Notes: generated by a model not told the origin, from the sequence alone. Positions 44,967 to 55,009 are shown, numbered from the stretch's first letter. The stretch is 64,000 nt of DNA from UBA1479 sp963972065 (GCA_963972065.1 CAXAVJ010000005.1:1-64000), one strand, 5' to 3'. Program-made: numbers and translations.

Positions 44967-46136
44967 ATGATGAACATCGTGGTAAATAGTGGTTCCATGG
45001 CTTCGGAACTTATCTTCACCAATGCCACGGTGGTCACCCGTGATCGCGCCTTTACCGGCACCCTGCGGGTCGCCGGTGGCATGATCCGCGACGTCGATGA
45101 CGGACGCAGCGGCCTGCCCCAGGCCATCGACTGCGACGGCGACTACCTGATCCCCGGCCTGGTCGATATCCACACGGACAATCTGGAAAAGCATCTGGAG
45201 CCGCGCCCCGGCGTGAAATGGCCGGGCTTGGCAGCGTTTCAGGTTCACGACCGCATGCTGGCCACAGCCGGCGTCACGACGGTGTTCGATTCTCTGGTCG
45301 TCGGCGACATGCACCTGGGCAAGCCCGGGCGCCAGGGCGCTTTGGACCTGGCCAAGGACGTCCTTACGGCCTCGGTCGACGATGACCTGATGAAGGCCGA
45401 TCATCGCCTGCACATCCGCGCCGAGGTGGCATCCGACACCGTGATGAACGAACTGGCCAACATCATCGACCATCCCCTGGTCGCCCTGGTGTCAGTCATG
45501 GATCATACCCCGGGCCAGCGCCAATGGCGCGACCTGGACAAGTGGAAAAAGGTATACAGCCGCGTCTACACCGCGGCGGAACTGGACGCCCAGATCGACG
45601 GCCTGATCGAACGGCAGAAGAATTACAGCGCCCAAAATCGCCAGGCGGTCATCGGGGAAGCGCGCAAGCGCGGCATCCCCCTGGCCAGCCACGACGACAC
45701 CACGGCCGAACACGTGGCCCAGGGCCACCAGGAAGGCATTCTGATTTCAGAATTTCCGACCACCCTGGACGCCGCCCGCGCCGCCCATGCCCACGGCATG
45801 AAAACGATCATGGGCAGCCCCAATATCGTGAAGGGCGGATCGCACTCGGGCAACGTCGCCGCCGCGGACCTGGCCGAGGTCGGCCTGTTGGACGGTCTAG
45901 CGTCCGACTACGTGCCGATTTCCATGATCCATTCGGCCTTCATCCTGGTCGACAACCACGGGATCGCTCTGCCCGATGCCGTCGCCATGGTGACGGCCGA
46001 ACCTGCCGCCATGGCAGGCCTGACCGACCGCGGCGAGATCACGCCCGGCAAGTCCGCCGATCTGGTCCGTGTGAAGTCCTACCAGGATCTGCCGGCGATC
46101 ATGGGGGTATGGCGGCGCGGCCGCCAAGTTGCCTAA
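44967..46136 (+). CDS. phnM: PhnM, alpha-D-ribose 1-methylphosphonate 5-triphosphate diphosphatase
   Basis: Amidohydrolase-fold metal enzyme that removes pyrophosphate from the triphosphate intermediate. From ATG 44967 it is 389 residues. Metal-binding blocks are LVDIHTDNLEKHLEPRPGV and SHDDTTAEH; VMDHTPGQRQW is also typical of PhnM. Start choices are GTG 44958, ATG 44967/44970 and ATG 44997; GAGG before 44967 favours that. It has its own Pho-box promoter rather than belonging to the phnGHIJKL operon. Confidence 0.95.
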   Translation: MMNIVVNSGSMASELIFTNATVVTRDRAFTGTLRVAGGMIRDVDDGRSGLPQAIDCDGDYLIPGLVDIHTDNLEKHLEPRPGVKWPGLAAFQVHDRMLATAGVTTVFDSLVVGDMHLGKPGRQGALDLAKDVLTASVDDDLMKADHRLHIRAEVASDTVMNELANIIDHPLVALVSVMDHTPGQRQWRDLDKWKKVYSRVYTAAELDAQIDGLIERQKNYSAQNRQAVIGEARKRGIPLASHDDTTAEHVAQGHQEGILISEFPTTLDAARAAHAHGMKTIMGSPNIVKGGSHSGNVAAADLAEVGLLDGLASDYVPISMIHSAFILVDNHGIALPDAVAMVTAEPAAMAGLTDRGEITPGKSADLVRVKSYQDLPAIMGVWRRGRQVA

Positions 46137-46216
46137 GCCGGCAATCCGGCAAGGAACAGACGATGCCACCCGCCCGACTCCGGGCAGGTGGACATCAAGC
46201 AACCGATAATCCGCTG

Positions 46217-46549
46217 TTAAAGAAGGCTGGCCAGGTGGTCGACGCGACGGCGGAGGTTTTCCAGAACCTCGCCGACTTCGGCGGTCGCCCGCGCGGTCTG
46301 CGCCGACAGGTTCTTGACCTCGCCCGCAACGACGGCAAAGCCCTTGCCGGCATCGCCGGCACGGGCAGCCTCGATGGTCGCGTTCAGGGCCAGGAGGTTG
46401 GTCTGCTTGGCGATCGCATCGATCTGTTCGGCGACCTTCCCGACCTGGGCGATTTCCGTCTGAAGGCTGGAGATTTCGTCGCGAATTTCCGCGTTGCGGT
46501 CATCGCCAGTCACGGCCGTCCCAGCGGCGGTGGCAACTTCGGTGCTCAT
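46217..46549 (-). CDS. Short chemoreceptor-tip (MCP signalling domain) protein
   Basis: A 110-residue protein made almost only of the methyl-accepting chemotaxis hairpin region: AKQTNLLALNATIEAARAG and GKGFAVVAGEVKNLSAQT are the kinase- and CheW-binding tip. There is no sensor, membrane segment or HAMP domain, and the return helix is short. It could be a cytoplasmic mini-receptor or a remnant of a larger MCP. It lies between phnM and phnE and faces phnM. The start ATG 46549 has an AGGACGCAGGT context. Confidence 0.7.
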   Translation of the reverse strand: MSTEVATAAGTAVTGDDRNAEIRDEISSLQTEIAQVGKVAEQIDAIAKQTNLLALNATIEAARAGDAGKGFAVVAGEVKNLSAQTARATAEVGEVLENLRRRVDHLASLL

Positions 46550-46647
46550 ACCTGCGTCCTACGCATTGTTGTTGTGTCCTCATTCGAATGTCCGCACGAC
46601 CACCGGCCGCGCGGCAGCCCCCCCAAGAGGCCCAGACAAGAACCGTA

Positions 46648-46667
46648 GCCGATTCGCACAAATCGGC
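46648..46667 (-). terminator. Possible terminator hairpin after phnE
   Basis: GCCGATT/AATCGGC forms a 7-bp stem with 6-nt loop about 50 bases past the phnE stop. No T run follows; rho-independent action is uncertain. Confidence 0.3.
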
Positions 46668-46717
46668 CAAGCAGGTAATGGCGGAACATTCACGAGGCCA
46701 TCACCCAGCCTGAAAGG

Positions 46718-47533
46718 TCACGTAAAGCGTTGGCGCAGGACTTGGGAAACGATGTCGAGCAGGGTTACCGTGCCGATGATGATGAGCATCACCGCCGCGG
46801 TTTCCGCATAATAAAACCCGCGGATGAATTCCCACAGCACCATGCCGATGCCCCCCGCGCCGACGATGCCGATCACCGTTGCCGAGCGCAGGTTGCTTTC
46901 AAACCGGTAGAGCGAGAAGGAAATCCAAAGCGGCAGGACCTGCGGAATGACGCCGAAGATGACCTCGTGAACGGCGTCGGCCCCGGTGGCGCGGATGCCC
47001 TCGACCGGATTGGGGTCGATGGCTTCGACCGCCTCGGAAAACAACTTGGCCAGAACGCCCGTGGTATGGACCCACAAAGCCAGCACACCCGCGAAGGGCC
47101 CCAGACCCACGGCGACCACGAACAGCATGGCGAACACGAATTCGTTGATGGCGCGGGCTGCGTCCATGAGCCGGCGTGTCGGCTGGTAAACCCACCACGG
47201 CACCAAATTCTGGGACGACAGAATGCCCAAAGGCACCGAGCAGACAACCGCGAGCACCGTGCCCCAGATGGCGACCTGAACGGTGATCAGCATCTCGCGC
47301 AGCATGGTCGGCCATTCGTAGAAATTCGGCGGGAAGAACCCGGAGGCGAATTCGGCCATGTTGTCGGCGTATTCGACCAGGGCCAGGGGGTTCATCTCCG
47401 ACCCTTCCCAGGCCCAGGCCAGAATCGCCAGGATCACCATCCAACCCAGCATGTTCACGGTCGAACGCTTGACGTCCCTTGCTGGCAACGTCAGCGGTTG
47501 GGCGGCGGCGCCGGTGTTGTCGATCACGGTCAT
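46718..47533 (-). CDS. phnE: PhnE, phosphonate ABC transporter permease
   Basis: Inner membrane permease (271 residues, about six helices). The EAA loop that contacts PhnC is visible as AVEAIDPNPVEGIRATGADAV. The motif YNRFESNLRSATVIG-like segment (LYRFESNLRSATVIGIVGAG) and the C-terminal DIVSQVLRQRF are typical of PhnE. Single permease gene, not the phnE1-E2 pair seen elsewhere. Last gene of phnC-phnD-phnE. Confidence 0.95.
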   Translation of the reverse strand: MTVIDNTGAAAQPLTLPARDVKRSTVNMLGWMVILAILAWAWEGSEMNPLALVEYADNMAEFASGFFPPNFYEWPTMLREMLITVQVAIWGTVLAVVCSVPLGILSSQNLVPWWVYQPTRRLMDAARAINEFVFAMLFVVAVGLGPFAGVLALWVHTTGVLAKLFSEAVEAIDPNPVEGIRATGADAVHEVIFGVIPQVLPLWISFSLYRFESNLRSATVIGIVGAGGIGMVLWEFIRGFYYAETAAVMLIIIGTVTLLDIVSQVLRQRFT

Positions 47534-47576
47534 GGGACTTGAGTTCCTGCGGGCGAGTTAAGGGGAAATAAGGGGG

Positions 47577-47605
47577 GCGCCGCGCCCGGGGTGGACGCGG
47601 CGCCT
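47577..47605 (-). other. Intercistronic hairpin between phnD and phnE
   Basis: GGCGCCGCG and CGCGGCGCC form a perfect 9-bp GC stem with an 11-nt loop. It begins 15 bases after the phnD stop. Hairpins in this place commonly stabilise the binding-protein mRNA and reduce permease expression; that role is inferred. Confidence 0.6.
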
Positions 47606-47619
47606 TGAAAAGGCCGGGC

Positions 47620-48642
47620 CTAACGCAGGGCCAGCTGGTTTTCGCTGAGAACCTTCAGCACGTCGAGCTTGCGGTCGATGTCGGCAATCTTCTTGGCCTT
47701 GTCTGCCGCGTCCATGCGCTCGTCATCGGCCAGCTTGCGCTTGTCCTTGAACAGCTGGAGCTGACGGATCGGATAAAGCTGCGCGTTGGAAGAATCCTCG
47801 AAGGGTGCCCAGCCCGAGCTGACGCCGGACAAGATCTTGCGTTCCGCTTCGGCGTTCGGCCCAAGACGGCCATAGGACAGGAAGAAGCCCTTGATGATGC
47901 TCTTGGCGCCCTTGTCCAGGTCGGACCGCCACACGATGGGGTCGTTGGGGATCAGGGGCGATTTCCAGATCGCCTTGATCTTGGCGAAGGCTTCCGGATG
48001 GTTCTTTTGCAGGCGTGACAGGGATTCCGTGTTGTTGGTGGCGAAATCCACCTGGCCGTTGGCCACGGACAACGCATTGGTTTCGTGGCTGGCGTTGCGC
48101 ACCGACTTGTAGCACTTCTTGGGGTCGACGTCGTTCTTGGCGAACACGTAGAAGCTGGGCACCAGGAAGCCGGATGTGGAGTTCGGATCGCCGTTGCCGA
48201 AGGTCAGCGACTTGTCGCACTTCAGGACGTCCTCAAGCTTGTTGAGCTTGTCGTTATCCTTCTGCGTCAGCAGCAGCGACCAGTAGCCCGGGTTGCCGGT
48301 GACGTCGACCGTCTGCACGAAGACTTCGCCGTCGGCGCGGTCGACGGCTTCCATGGCCGATTTGTTGCCGAACCAGGCGACGTCGACTTTCTTGAAGCGC
48401 ATGGCCTCGATCACCCCGGCGTAATCGGATGCGAAGAACGCCTTCACCTCGACACCAAGCTGCTTGCCCATGTCTTCCAGGAACGGGTTGAAGCTTTTCT
48501 TCAGGCCCTGGGACGATTCCGTGGAAATGATGCCGAAGGTCAACGGGTTCGGCATGTCGGCCCGGGCCGCGCCGATGGACGCAACGTGAACCGTAGCAAA
48601 GGCCGCCAGCGCGATGCCGGCGATCATGGCCTTTTTAAACAT
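47620..48642 (-). CDS. phnD: PhnD, periplasmic phosphonate-binding protein
   Basis: Solute-binding protein of 340 residues. ATG 48642 gives a signal peptide (MFKKAMIAGIALAAFATVHV, cleavage near ARA-DM). Mature part has FGIISTESSQGLKKSFNPFL, FASDYAGVIEAMRFKKVDVAWFG in two parts, and GNGDPNSTSGFLVPSFY; these contain residues that bind the phosphonate group in PhnD. Between phnC and phnE. Confidence 0.96.
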   Translation of the reverse strand: MFKKAMIAGIALAAFATVHVASIGAARADMPNPLTFGIISTESSQGLKKSFNPFLEDMGKQLGVEVKAFFASDYAGVIEAMRFKKVDVAWFGNKSAMEAVDRADGEVFVQTVDVTGNPGYWSLLLTQKDNDKLNKLEDVLKCDKSLTFGNGDPNSTSGFLVPSFYVFAKNDVDPKKCYKSVRNASHETNALSVANGQVDFATNNTESLSRLQKNHPEAFAKIKAIWKSPLIPNDPIVWRSDLDKGAKSIIKGFFLSYGRLGPNAEAERKILSGVSSGWAPFEDSSNAQLYPIRQLQLFKDKRKLADDERMDAADKAKKIADIDRKLDVLKVLSENQLALR

Positions 48643-48711
48643 TTTCGACTTCCTCCTGAGTTGAGTGAACATGTGGAAATGCGGGACGGGACAAATGAAA
48701 GACGTTGCCGT

Positions 48712-49578
48712 TTACGCGGAAGCCGGGCGCAACTGCCGGGCGGCAGCCGTGCGCCGGGGGCCGGCCGCGATGGGGCCCGGCAGGATCAGCTCCTCCCCGG
48801 CGGCACCGTAAAGTTCGCGCAGGAAATCATGGGTCAGGGCCTCGCTGGGCCCGTCATAGACGACCACGCCGTCGCGCAGCGCCACCGTGCGCGCGCAATA
48901 GCGGGTCGCGAAATCAACCTGATGCAGGGATACGACGACGGTGATGCCGTCCTCGCGGTTGATGCGGGCCAAGTTCTCCATCACACGGCGCGCCGATTCC
49001 GGATCAAGGGATGCGATGGGCTCGTCCGCCAATACGATCTCCGCGCGCTGAACCAAGGCACGGGCGATAGCGGCGCGCTGCTGCTGGCCGCCGGACAGGG
49101 TCGACGCGCGCTGCGTTGCGTACTGATCGATGCCGACACGCCGGAGCGCTTCCAGGGCGCGCAGCTTTTCCTCGCGGGTAAACAGCCCGAACCAGCCGCG
49201 CCAAGCCGGAATCTGGCCGAGCACGCCAAGCACGACATTCGTCAAAAGAGACAGCCGATCGACCAAATTGAACTGTTGAAAGATAACGCCGACACGGCCC
49301 CGCACGGCGCGCACCCCGCGCGCCAGGTGGCCGTTTTCCTGAACCGGATACCCGAGAACTTCGATCACGCCATCGCCGGCACGGTCCGCAAGCATAAGGC
49401 CGGAGACATGACGCATGAGGGTCGACTTTCCCGAGCCCGAGGCGCCGATCAAGGCAACCATTTCGCCGGCGTCGATGGTCAGGCTGACGTTGTCGAGCGC
49501 CCGGGTGGTCTGGAACCCCTTGCGGAAGGTTTTCGATAGATTGTGAACGCGGATCGCGGGCGTGGTTACAGACGTCAT
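48712..49578 (-). CDS. phnC: PhnC, phosphonate ABC transporter ATP-binding protein
   Basis: Import ATPase of 288 residues. It has Walker A GASGSGKSTLMRH, signature LSGGQQQRAAIA and Walker B IVLADEPIASLDPES. ATG 49578 (MTSVTTPAIRV) has AGGG about seven bases upstream; ATG 49584 is too close to it. First gene of phnCDE. Confidence 0.95.
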   Translation of the reverse strand: MTSVTTPAIRVHNLSKTFRKGFQTTRALDNVSLTIDAGEMVALIGASGSGKSTLMRHVSGLMLADRAGDGVIEVLGYPVQENGHLARGVRAVRGRVGVIFQQFNLVDRLSLLTNVVLGVLGQIPAWRGWFGLFTREEKLRALEALRRVGIDQYATQRASTLSGGQQQRAAIARALVQRAEIVLADEPIASLDPESARRVMENLARINREDGITVVVSLHQVDFATRYCARTVALRDGVVVYDGPSEALTHDFLRELYGAAGEELILPGPIAAGPRRTAAARQLRPASA

Positions 49579-49879
49579 GGTCATCCCTGTCTTTGCGACT
49601 GTGATCTGCGGTTGCCAATACCGGCCCAAGGCGGACCAGTCTGCCGGGTGGCAAAATTCGGGCGTTCGCACAGCAAGCGGTGTGTATCTGGCCTGTATCT
49701 AAGGGGCCGCCGGTGATTCAATTCTTGCGGTTTTATGATGGTTTAGTGACCGCCACCGCAGACCGCCGCCCTACCGCCGTCAACGACGTTTGTGATCTTC
49801 CACCAATTCATGCCAAAATGTCGCAAGCCATCGCAGAAGCGGTAGCTGGCCGAAGGGAGAAGGTTCAGAGGCCGCTAAA
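49579..49879. other. Divergent intergenic region, phnC / hybrid kinase (301 bp)
   Basis: It must hold both promoters. The direct repeat TGTATCT-GGCC-TGTATCT (49683-49700) has Pho-box spacing (7-4-7) but a poor match to CTGTCAT. No other motif or gene is clear. Confidence 0.4.
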
Positions 49880-52800
49880 ATGTCGATCCAGACCAAGATA
49901 ATTACTGTTCTGGTGGTGGTGCTGGGCGGGTTGTTGCTCGGCGACCTGATCGTGCTCGACCGCGTCGTTCTTGAAGGTTTCCGCAAACTTGAAAGTCAGG
50001 AAACCCGGCGCGAGATCGGGCGCACCATGGCGATCGTCGATGACGAGGTAAAAAGCCTGGATCCCGTCGCGTCGAACTGGGCGCAATGGGACGACCTTGC
50101 CGAGTTTGCCCAGACCGGCCTTCCCGCCTTTGCTGAACAGCATCTGTCAAACACCATTCTCGACACCCTTGCCCTCGACATGGTGATCGTCGTCGACCGC
50201 CACGGCCGGGTGGTGTTAAGCCGCTTCCGCAACCGCCAGACAGGCGGCGTCATCCATGTGGACAACCTGGAACACCGCGATTTCCCCGAAGACCACCCAT
50301 TGCTCGCCCATAACCGGGGCGTCGGCCATATCCGCGGCACCATCGCCACGGACAACGGCCCGATTTTGACGACCGCCGCCCCCCTGTTGGGCAAACGGGG
50401 TGTTCCGCCCGCGGCGGGCACGGTGATCATCGGACGTCTGATGGACAAGGCGGCCGTGTCGCGCATTTCCGGACAGATGAACAACGCCCTGGAAATGACC
50501 CCGATCACCGCCGGGCTGTCCTCCGGTCAACGCGAGACGGTCAACCACATTCTCGCCCTGGATGAACCGGTCATCGAGCGAGCGGCCGACGGGTCATGGA
50601 CCGCGCTTCTGGTGCAACGCGATTTATTCGGATATCCGGCGGCGCTTTATTCCATCACCGCATGGTCAACCATCCATGGACTGGGTGCCGACACGGTCCG
50701 CACCGCGAGCATCATGGCGATTCTGGCGTCATTGACCGTCATCGCCGTGATCCTTTTCCTGATGCGCCGGCTGATCGTGCATCCGTTTGCGAACCTGAAG
50801 CGTGAGCTTCTGGACATTCGCGCGTCCGGCGACCTGACCAAAACGATCCCGGCCAGCGGCAAGGACGAATTCGCACTGGTCAGCCGCGAGATCAACGACC
50901 TTCTGACCGAGCGCGCCGCATTCGAGCAGGCCCTGGAGCGTCACCAGTCGGAGCTTGAGCAGCGGGTCGAGGAACGGACTTACGAGCTGCAACGGGAAAT
51001 CGCCGACAAGGAAGCGGCACAGGAAACCCTGAAGTTCACGGAATTCTCGCTGTCCCATTCGGGCGAATCCCTGTTCTGGCTGCGCCGCGACCAACGCATT
51101 TTATATGTCAACGACGCCACCTGCAGGCATCTGGGTTATACCCAGAAGGAACTGCTGCTCATGTCGTTTCCCGATTTCAGCGACGGCCCGCCGCCGGACA
51201 AGGACTGGGACACCTTCTGGGAAGAACTCAAACGCGGCGGCCAGATTCGCTTCGACACCCGTCATCGGCGTAAGGACGGTTCCGCCGTGCCGGTCGAGGT
51301 TCGGGCGACGGTCATGGAGTACGCCGGCGAAGAATTCCTGTTCGCCTTCGCCCAGGATATTTCCCGCCGTCTGGCCCGCGAACAGGCACTGATCGAAAGC
51401 GAGCGCCGGTTCCGCACCCTGACCGAAGAAGCCAACCAGGGGATCGTCGTTCACCGCGGGTTCTATCCGCTTTACGTCAACCCGGCGTTCCTGCACATCT
51501 TCGGCTTCGAAAGCCATAACGAATTCCTGCAGCAGGGCAGCCTGGAAATCACCTTGGCGCCCGAGGAAGTCGCCCGCATCCGCGGCTATGACCTGGCCCG
51601 AATGCAGGGCCAGGACGCGCCAAGCGACTATATTTACCGGGGCATCCGCAAGGATGGAACCGAGGTCTGGCTGAACAATCGGTCATTCCTGATCGATTGG
51701 GGCGACGGACCGGCGGTCTGCACCGTGCTGTTCGACGTGACCAAGAGCCGCAATGCGATGCAGCAGCTCTATCTTCTGGAATCGGCGATGCAGGAGGCCA
51801 ACGACCCCTTCTTCGCCGTCGATCCGGACGGGCGGTTCATCTATGTCAACGATGCGTCCTGCCGAGCGCTCGGCTACCGCCGTGAAGAACTGTTGACCAT
51901 GGCCGTGTCCGATATCAATCCGGCCCGCGCCGGCGGCAAATGGCGGGAACGCTGGGATTACCTGAAGATCCATGGTCACCGTGTATCGTTCGGTGAACAC
52001 CGCCGCAAGGACGGCACGGTCTTTCCCGTCGAAACCACCTCGACCTTCATCGACCATGAAGGTCACGAATATATCTTCGCCTACTCCCGCGACATCAGCG
52101 AGCGGCTGCAGACGGAGAACGCCCTGCGTCAGGCCCGTGACGACCTTGAAAAGCGGGTCGAGGAACGCACCCAGGAACTGACTCGCGAGGTCGAGGAACG
52201 CCGACGCGCCGAACTGGCGGTGCAGGAGAGCGAGACCAGACTGCGCGGCGCCCTGGAAAGCCTGCAGGAAGGCTTCGCCCTTTTCGACGCCGATGACCGT
52301 CTTGTCCTGATGAACTCGCGCTATGCCGACACCCATCCCAATGCCGAGAAAATTCTCGAACAAGGGGGGACGTTCGAGGATGTCCTTCGCGCCAGTCTGC
52401 CGGGCATTGCCGACGCCCGGGGACGCGGCGAGGAATTTGTGGCCCAGCGTATATCGGAACACCGCAATCCGGGCCCGCCGATCATCCGCGAGTTCACGGA
52501 CGGTCGCTGGTTCCTGTTGCGCGAAAGCCGCACCTCCGACGGCGGGATTACGGTGACTGCCACGGACATTACCGAACTGAAAACCATCGAAGCCGACCTC
52601 AAACAAAAGACCGAACTGTTCGACACCGCCGTCCGCGCCATGAACAACGGGATCGTGGTGCTTGATTCCGATCTTCGGTTCGTCACCTACAACGATCATT
52701 ACATCAATCTGTTCGATTTCCCCCCGGGCCTCGTGCGGGAAGGCGCCAGTCTCAAGGACGCCCTGCGGTTCCTCGCGGAACGCGGTGACTACGGCGACCA

Positions 52801-55009
52801 GGACACGCCGGACGAGATCGTGGAACGGCATATTTCCGACATTCGGAAACAAGGAACCCTCATCATCCGTCGGCACCTCAAGAACAGACGGACGGTTGAA
52901 ACCCGGCGCGGCTGGCTGCCCGACGGGGGCATCGTCGGCATCCATGTGGACATCACCGAAAACGTGCAGTTCGAGGAACGCCTGCGCGAGGCCCGCGACA
53001 CGGCGGAAAGCGCCAACAAGGCAAAATCGATCTTCCTCGCCAACATGAGCCATGAAATCCGCACCCCCATGAACGGCATCATGGGCGTCGCGGAAATGCT
53101 GCATGATACGGCCCTCAGCAGCACCCAGCGCGGCATGCTGACCATTATCCAGGATTCATGCCGCACGCTGATGAGCATCATCGACGATATTCTCGATTTC
53201 TCGAAGATCGAGGCCGGGCGGCTGGAACTCGACCTCACGCCGTTCAGGCTCAGCGATCTGGTTGAGGGCGTCGCCGACCTTTTGGCCCCCCGGGCCGAGG
53301 AAAAACGTAACCGCCTCGGCGTGTTTATCGATCCGACCATACCGGACGAACTGATCGGCGACCCGACCCGGCTGCGCCAGATCCTTCTCAATCTGGTCGG
53401 TAACGCGGTCAAGTTCACGGACAATGGCCGCATCGACATCGACGTGCGCGCGGAAACGGTGGAAGATGGCGGTTCCTGGTTCCTGTTCCGGGTTCACGAC
53501 ACAGGCATCGGCATTTCCGAAGAGAACAAGCGCAAACTGTTCCAGCCCTTTGAACAGGGTGACAGTTCGACCATGCGGCGGTTCGGCGGCACGGGACTGG
53601 GTCTGTCCATCTGCCGCGCGCTGGTCGACATGCTGGGCGGCGAAATCGGCGCCGACAGCCGCAAGGGACGCGGCGCCACCTTCTGGTTCCGCATTCCCAT
53701 GGTGCCGAGCCGCGATCCGACCGCCGTCATCGGCCGCCCGTTCGCCGGACATCATATCGGCATCCTCGCCGGTGACCCGGGCACCGCCGAATGCATCGAC
53801 ACCTACCTGCGCCACCTGGGTGCGCATACCGACATCATTCCCAGCCTGCGCGCGTTGAACCGCCTGGCATCCGGCGACAAGATGCTGGGTGATCAGTTCG
53901 ACCTTCTGATTGTCGATCACGACCGCGGCGCCGAAGGAGTCAGCCGGTTCGTCGCCGCGCGGGAAAAGGCAGGCGACCCGATATCGCCGCGAACGATCAT
54001 CCTCATGCCGCGAGGCGACATCCTATCCGTCGATCCGGACCGCCTTGCCGGACAGTACATGTTCGTGCCGAAACCCGTTCAGCGCGCGATGATCTGGAAT
54101 GCGGCGGCGATGGCGTTGGGGCTCAACCTCCCCGGGATCGGTGCCCCGGTGCGTCGGATCGCGGACACCGCAGCGCTGCCGCTTTACGTCACACCGGACG
54201 CGGAGATCGCCCGTGCCGAGGACGCACTTATCCTGTTCGCTGAGGACAACCCGGTCAACTGCAAGGTCATCTGCATGATGCTGGAACGCCTGGGCATCGC
54301 CGTCGAAACGGTGAGCAACGGCAGCGACGCCTGGAACCGCATCCGCCGACAATCCTACGGCATGCTGATCACCGATTGCCACATGCCCGAAATGGATGGT
54401 TACGAGCTTGCGGAAAAGGTCCGCACGCTGGAACGCGCCAGCGACCGGCCGCATATGCCGATCATCGCCCTGACCGCAGATGCCCTGATCGGCACCAAGG
54501 AGCGATGCCGCGCCGCCGGGATGGATGATTACCTCCCCAAACCCGTCGACCGCGCAACCTTGAACGAACTGATCCAACGCTGGCTGCCCAAGGCGGTGCA
54601 CCCGCGGCGGCCCGCCGTGACCGATGATCACACCACCCCGCGCGGCGGATCTTACGGCGATGACGCGATCCTGGACCTACGCTACATCCATGACGCCGTC
54701 GGTGGTGACGAAACCATGGTCGCCCCCTTGCTTGAAGATTACATCCGCAATGCACGCCGACTGGTCGATGACATGCTGGATGCTTTCGAAGACATGGATT
54801 TCGTCCGTGCCCGCGAAGCCGCGCACGCGGCGAAGGGCACGTCACGCCTTGCCGGGGCGGTGCGCTTCGCCAATTTGTGCGAACAGATCGAACTGTTCCT
54901 ATGTGCCGGCGACACTTCCCGTGCTGCGGAATATTCACGGCGCATCGAACCCGAACTTGCCGTCGTCTCCCAGGCGGTCGCCGGGCATGACCGTCGTTCC
55001 ATTTCCTGA
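49880..55009 (+). CDS. Large hybrid histidine kinase (CHASE4-HAMP-multi-PAS-HisKA-HATPase-REC-HPt)
   Basis: Membrane sensor kinase of 1709 residues. TM1 (about 7-29) is followed by a periplasmic CHASE4-like domain (NWAQWDDLAEF near 67), TM2 (about 275-295) and HAMP (296-345). Then come coiled coil, about five PAS domains (near 387, 508, 632, 789, 912), and the kinase core with His1058 in SHEIRTPMNG, the N box (LLNLVGNAVKF) and G boxes (DTGIGIS, GGTGLGLSI). A receiver-like domain that looks degenerate (about 1290-1410) precedes a true receiver with Asp1499 (DCHMPEMDG). The HPt has His1649 (AHAAKGTSRL). The signal is unknown. The single-domain regulator 200 bases on may be its partner. Confidence 0.93.
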   Translation: MSIQTKIITVLVVVLGGLLLGDLIVLDRVVLEGFRKLESQETRREIGRTMAIVDDEVKSLDPVASNWAQWDDLAEFAQTGLPAFAEQHLSNTILDTLALDMVIVVDRHGRVVLSRFRNRQTGGVIHVDNLEHRDFPEDHPLLAHNRGVGHIRGTIATDNGPILTTAAPLLGKRGVPPAAGTVIIGRLMDKAAVSRISGQMNNALEMTPITAGLSSGQRETVNHILALDEPVIERAADGSWTALLVQRDLFGYPAALYSITAWSTIHGLGADTVRTASIMAILASLTVIAVILFLMRRLIVHPFANLKRELLDIRASGDLTKTIPASGKDEFALVSREINDLLTERAAFEQALERHQSELEQRVEERTYELQREIADKEAAQETLKFTEFSLSHSGESLFWLRRDQRILYVNDATCRHLGYTQKELLLMSFPDFSDGPPPDKDWDTFWEELKRGGQIRFDTRHRRKDGSAVPVEVRATVMEYAGEEFLFAFAQDISRRLAREQALIESERRFRTLTEEANQGIVVHRGFYPLYVNPAFLHIFGFESHNEFLQQGSLEITLAPEEVARIRGYDLARMQGQDAPSDYIYRGIRKDGTEVWLNNRSFLIDWGDGPAVCTVLFDVTKSRNAMQQLYLLESAMQEANDPFFAVDPDGRFIYVNDASCRALGYRREELLTMAVSDINPARAGGKWRERWDYLKIHGHRVSFGEHRRKDGTVFPVETTSTFIDHEGHEYIFAYSRDISERLQTENALRQARDDLEKRVEERTQELTREVEERRRAELAVQESETRLRGALESLQEGFALFDADDRLVLMNSRYADTHPNAEKILEQGGTFEDVLRASLPGIADARGRGEEFVAQRISEHRNPGPPIIREFTDGRWFLLRESRTSDGGITVTATDITELKTIEADLKQKTELFDTAVRAMNNGIVVLDSDLRFVTYNDHYINLFDFPPGLVREGASLKDALRFLAERGDYGDQDTPDEIVERHISDIRKQGTLIIRRHLKNRRTVETRRGWLPDGGIVGIHVDITENVQFEERLREARDTAESANKAKSIFLANMSHEIRTPMNGIMGVAEMLHDTALSSTQRGMLTIIQDSCRTLMSIIDDILDFSKIEAGRLELDLTPFRLSDLVEGVADLLAPRAEEKRNRLGVFIDPTIPDELIGDPTRLRQILLNLVGNAVKFTDNGRIDIDVRAETVEDGGSWFLFRVHDTGIGISEENKRKLFQPFEQGDSSTMRRFGGTGLGLSICRALVDMLGGEIGADSRKGRGATFWFRIPMVPSRDPTAVIGRPFAGHHIGILAGDPGTAECIDTYLRHLGAHTDIIPSLRALNRLASGDKMLGDQFDLLIVDHDRGAEGVSRFVAAREKAGDPISPRTIILMPRGDILSVDPDRLAGQYMFVPKPVQRAMIWNAAAMALGLNLPGIGAPVRRIADTAALPLYVTPDAEIARAEDALILFAEDNPVNCKVICMMLERLGIAVETVSNGSDAWNRIRRQSYGMLITDCHMPEMDGYELAEKVRTLERASDRPHMPIIALTADALIGTKERCRAAGMDDYLPKPVDRATLNELIQRWLPKAVHPRRPAVTDDHTTPRGGSYGDDAILDLRYIHDAVGGDETMVAPLLEDYIRNARRLVDDMLDAFEDMDFVRAREAAHAAKGTSRLAGAVRFANLCEQIELFLCAGDTSRAAEYSRRIEPELAVVSQAVAGHDRRSIS

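Noticed and set aside
45546..45558. GTATAC inside phnM
   Set aside because: It lies in coding sequence without the AAT-flank or promoter context, so it is probably chance.
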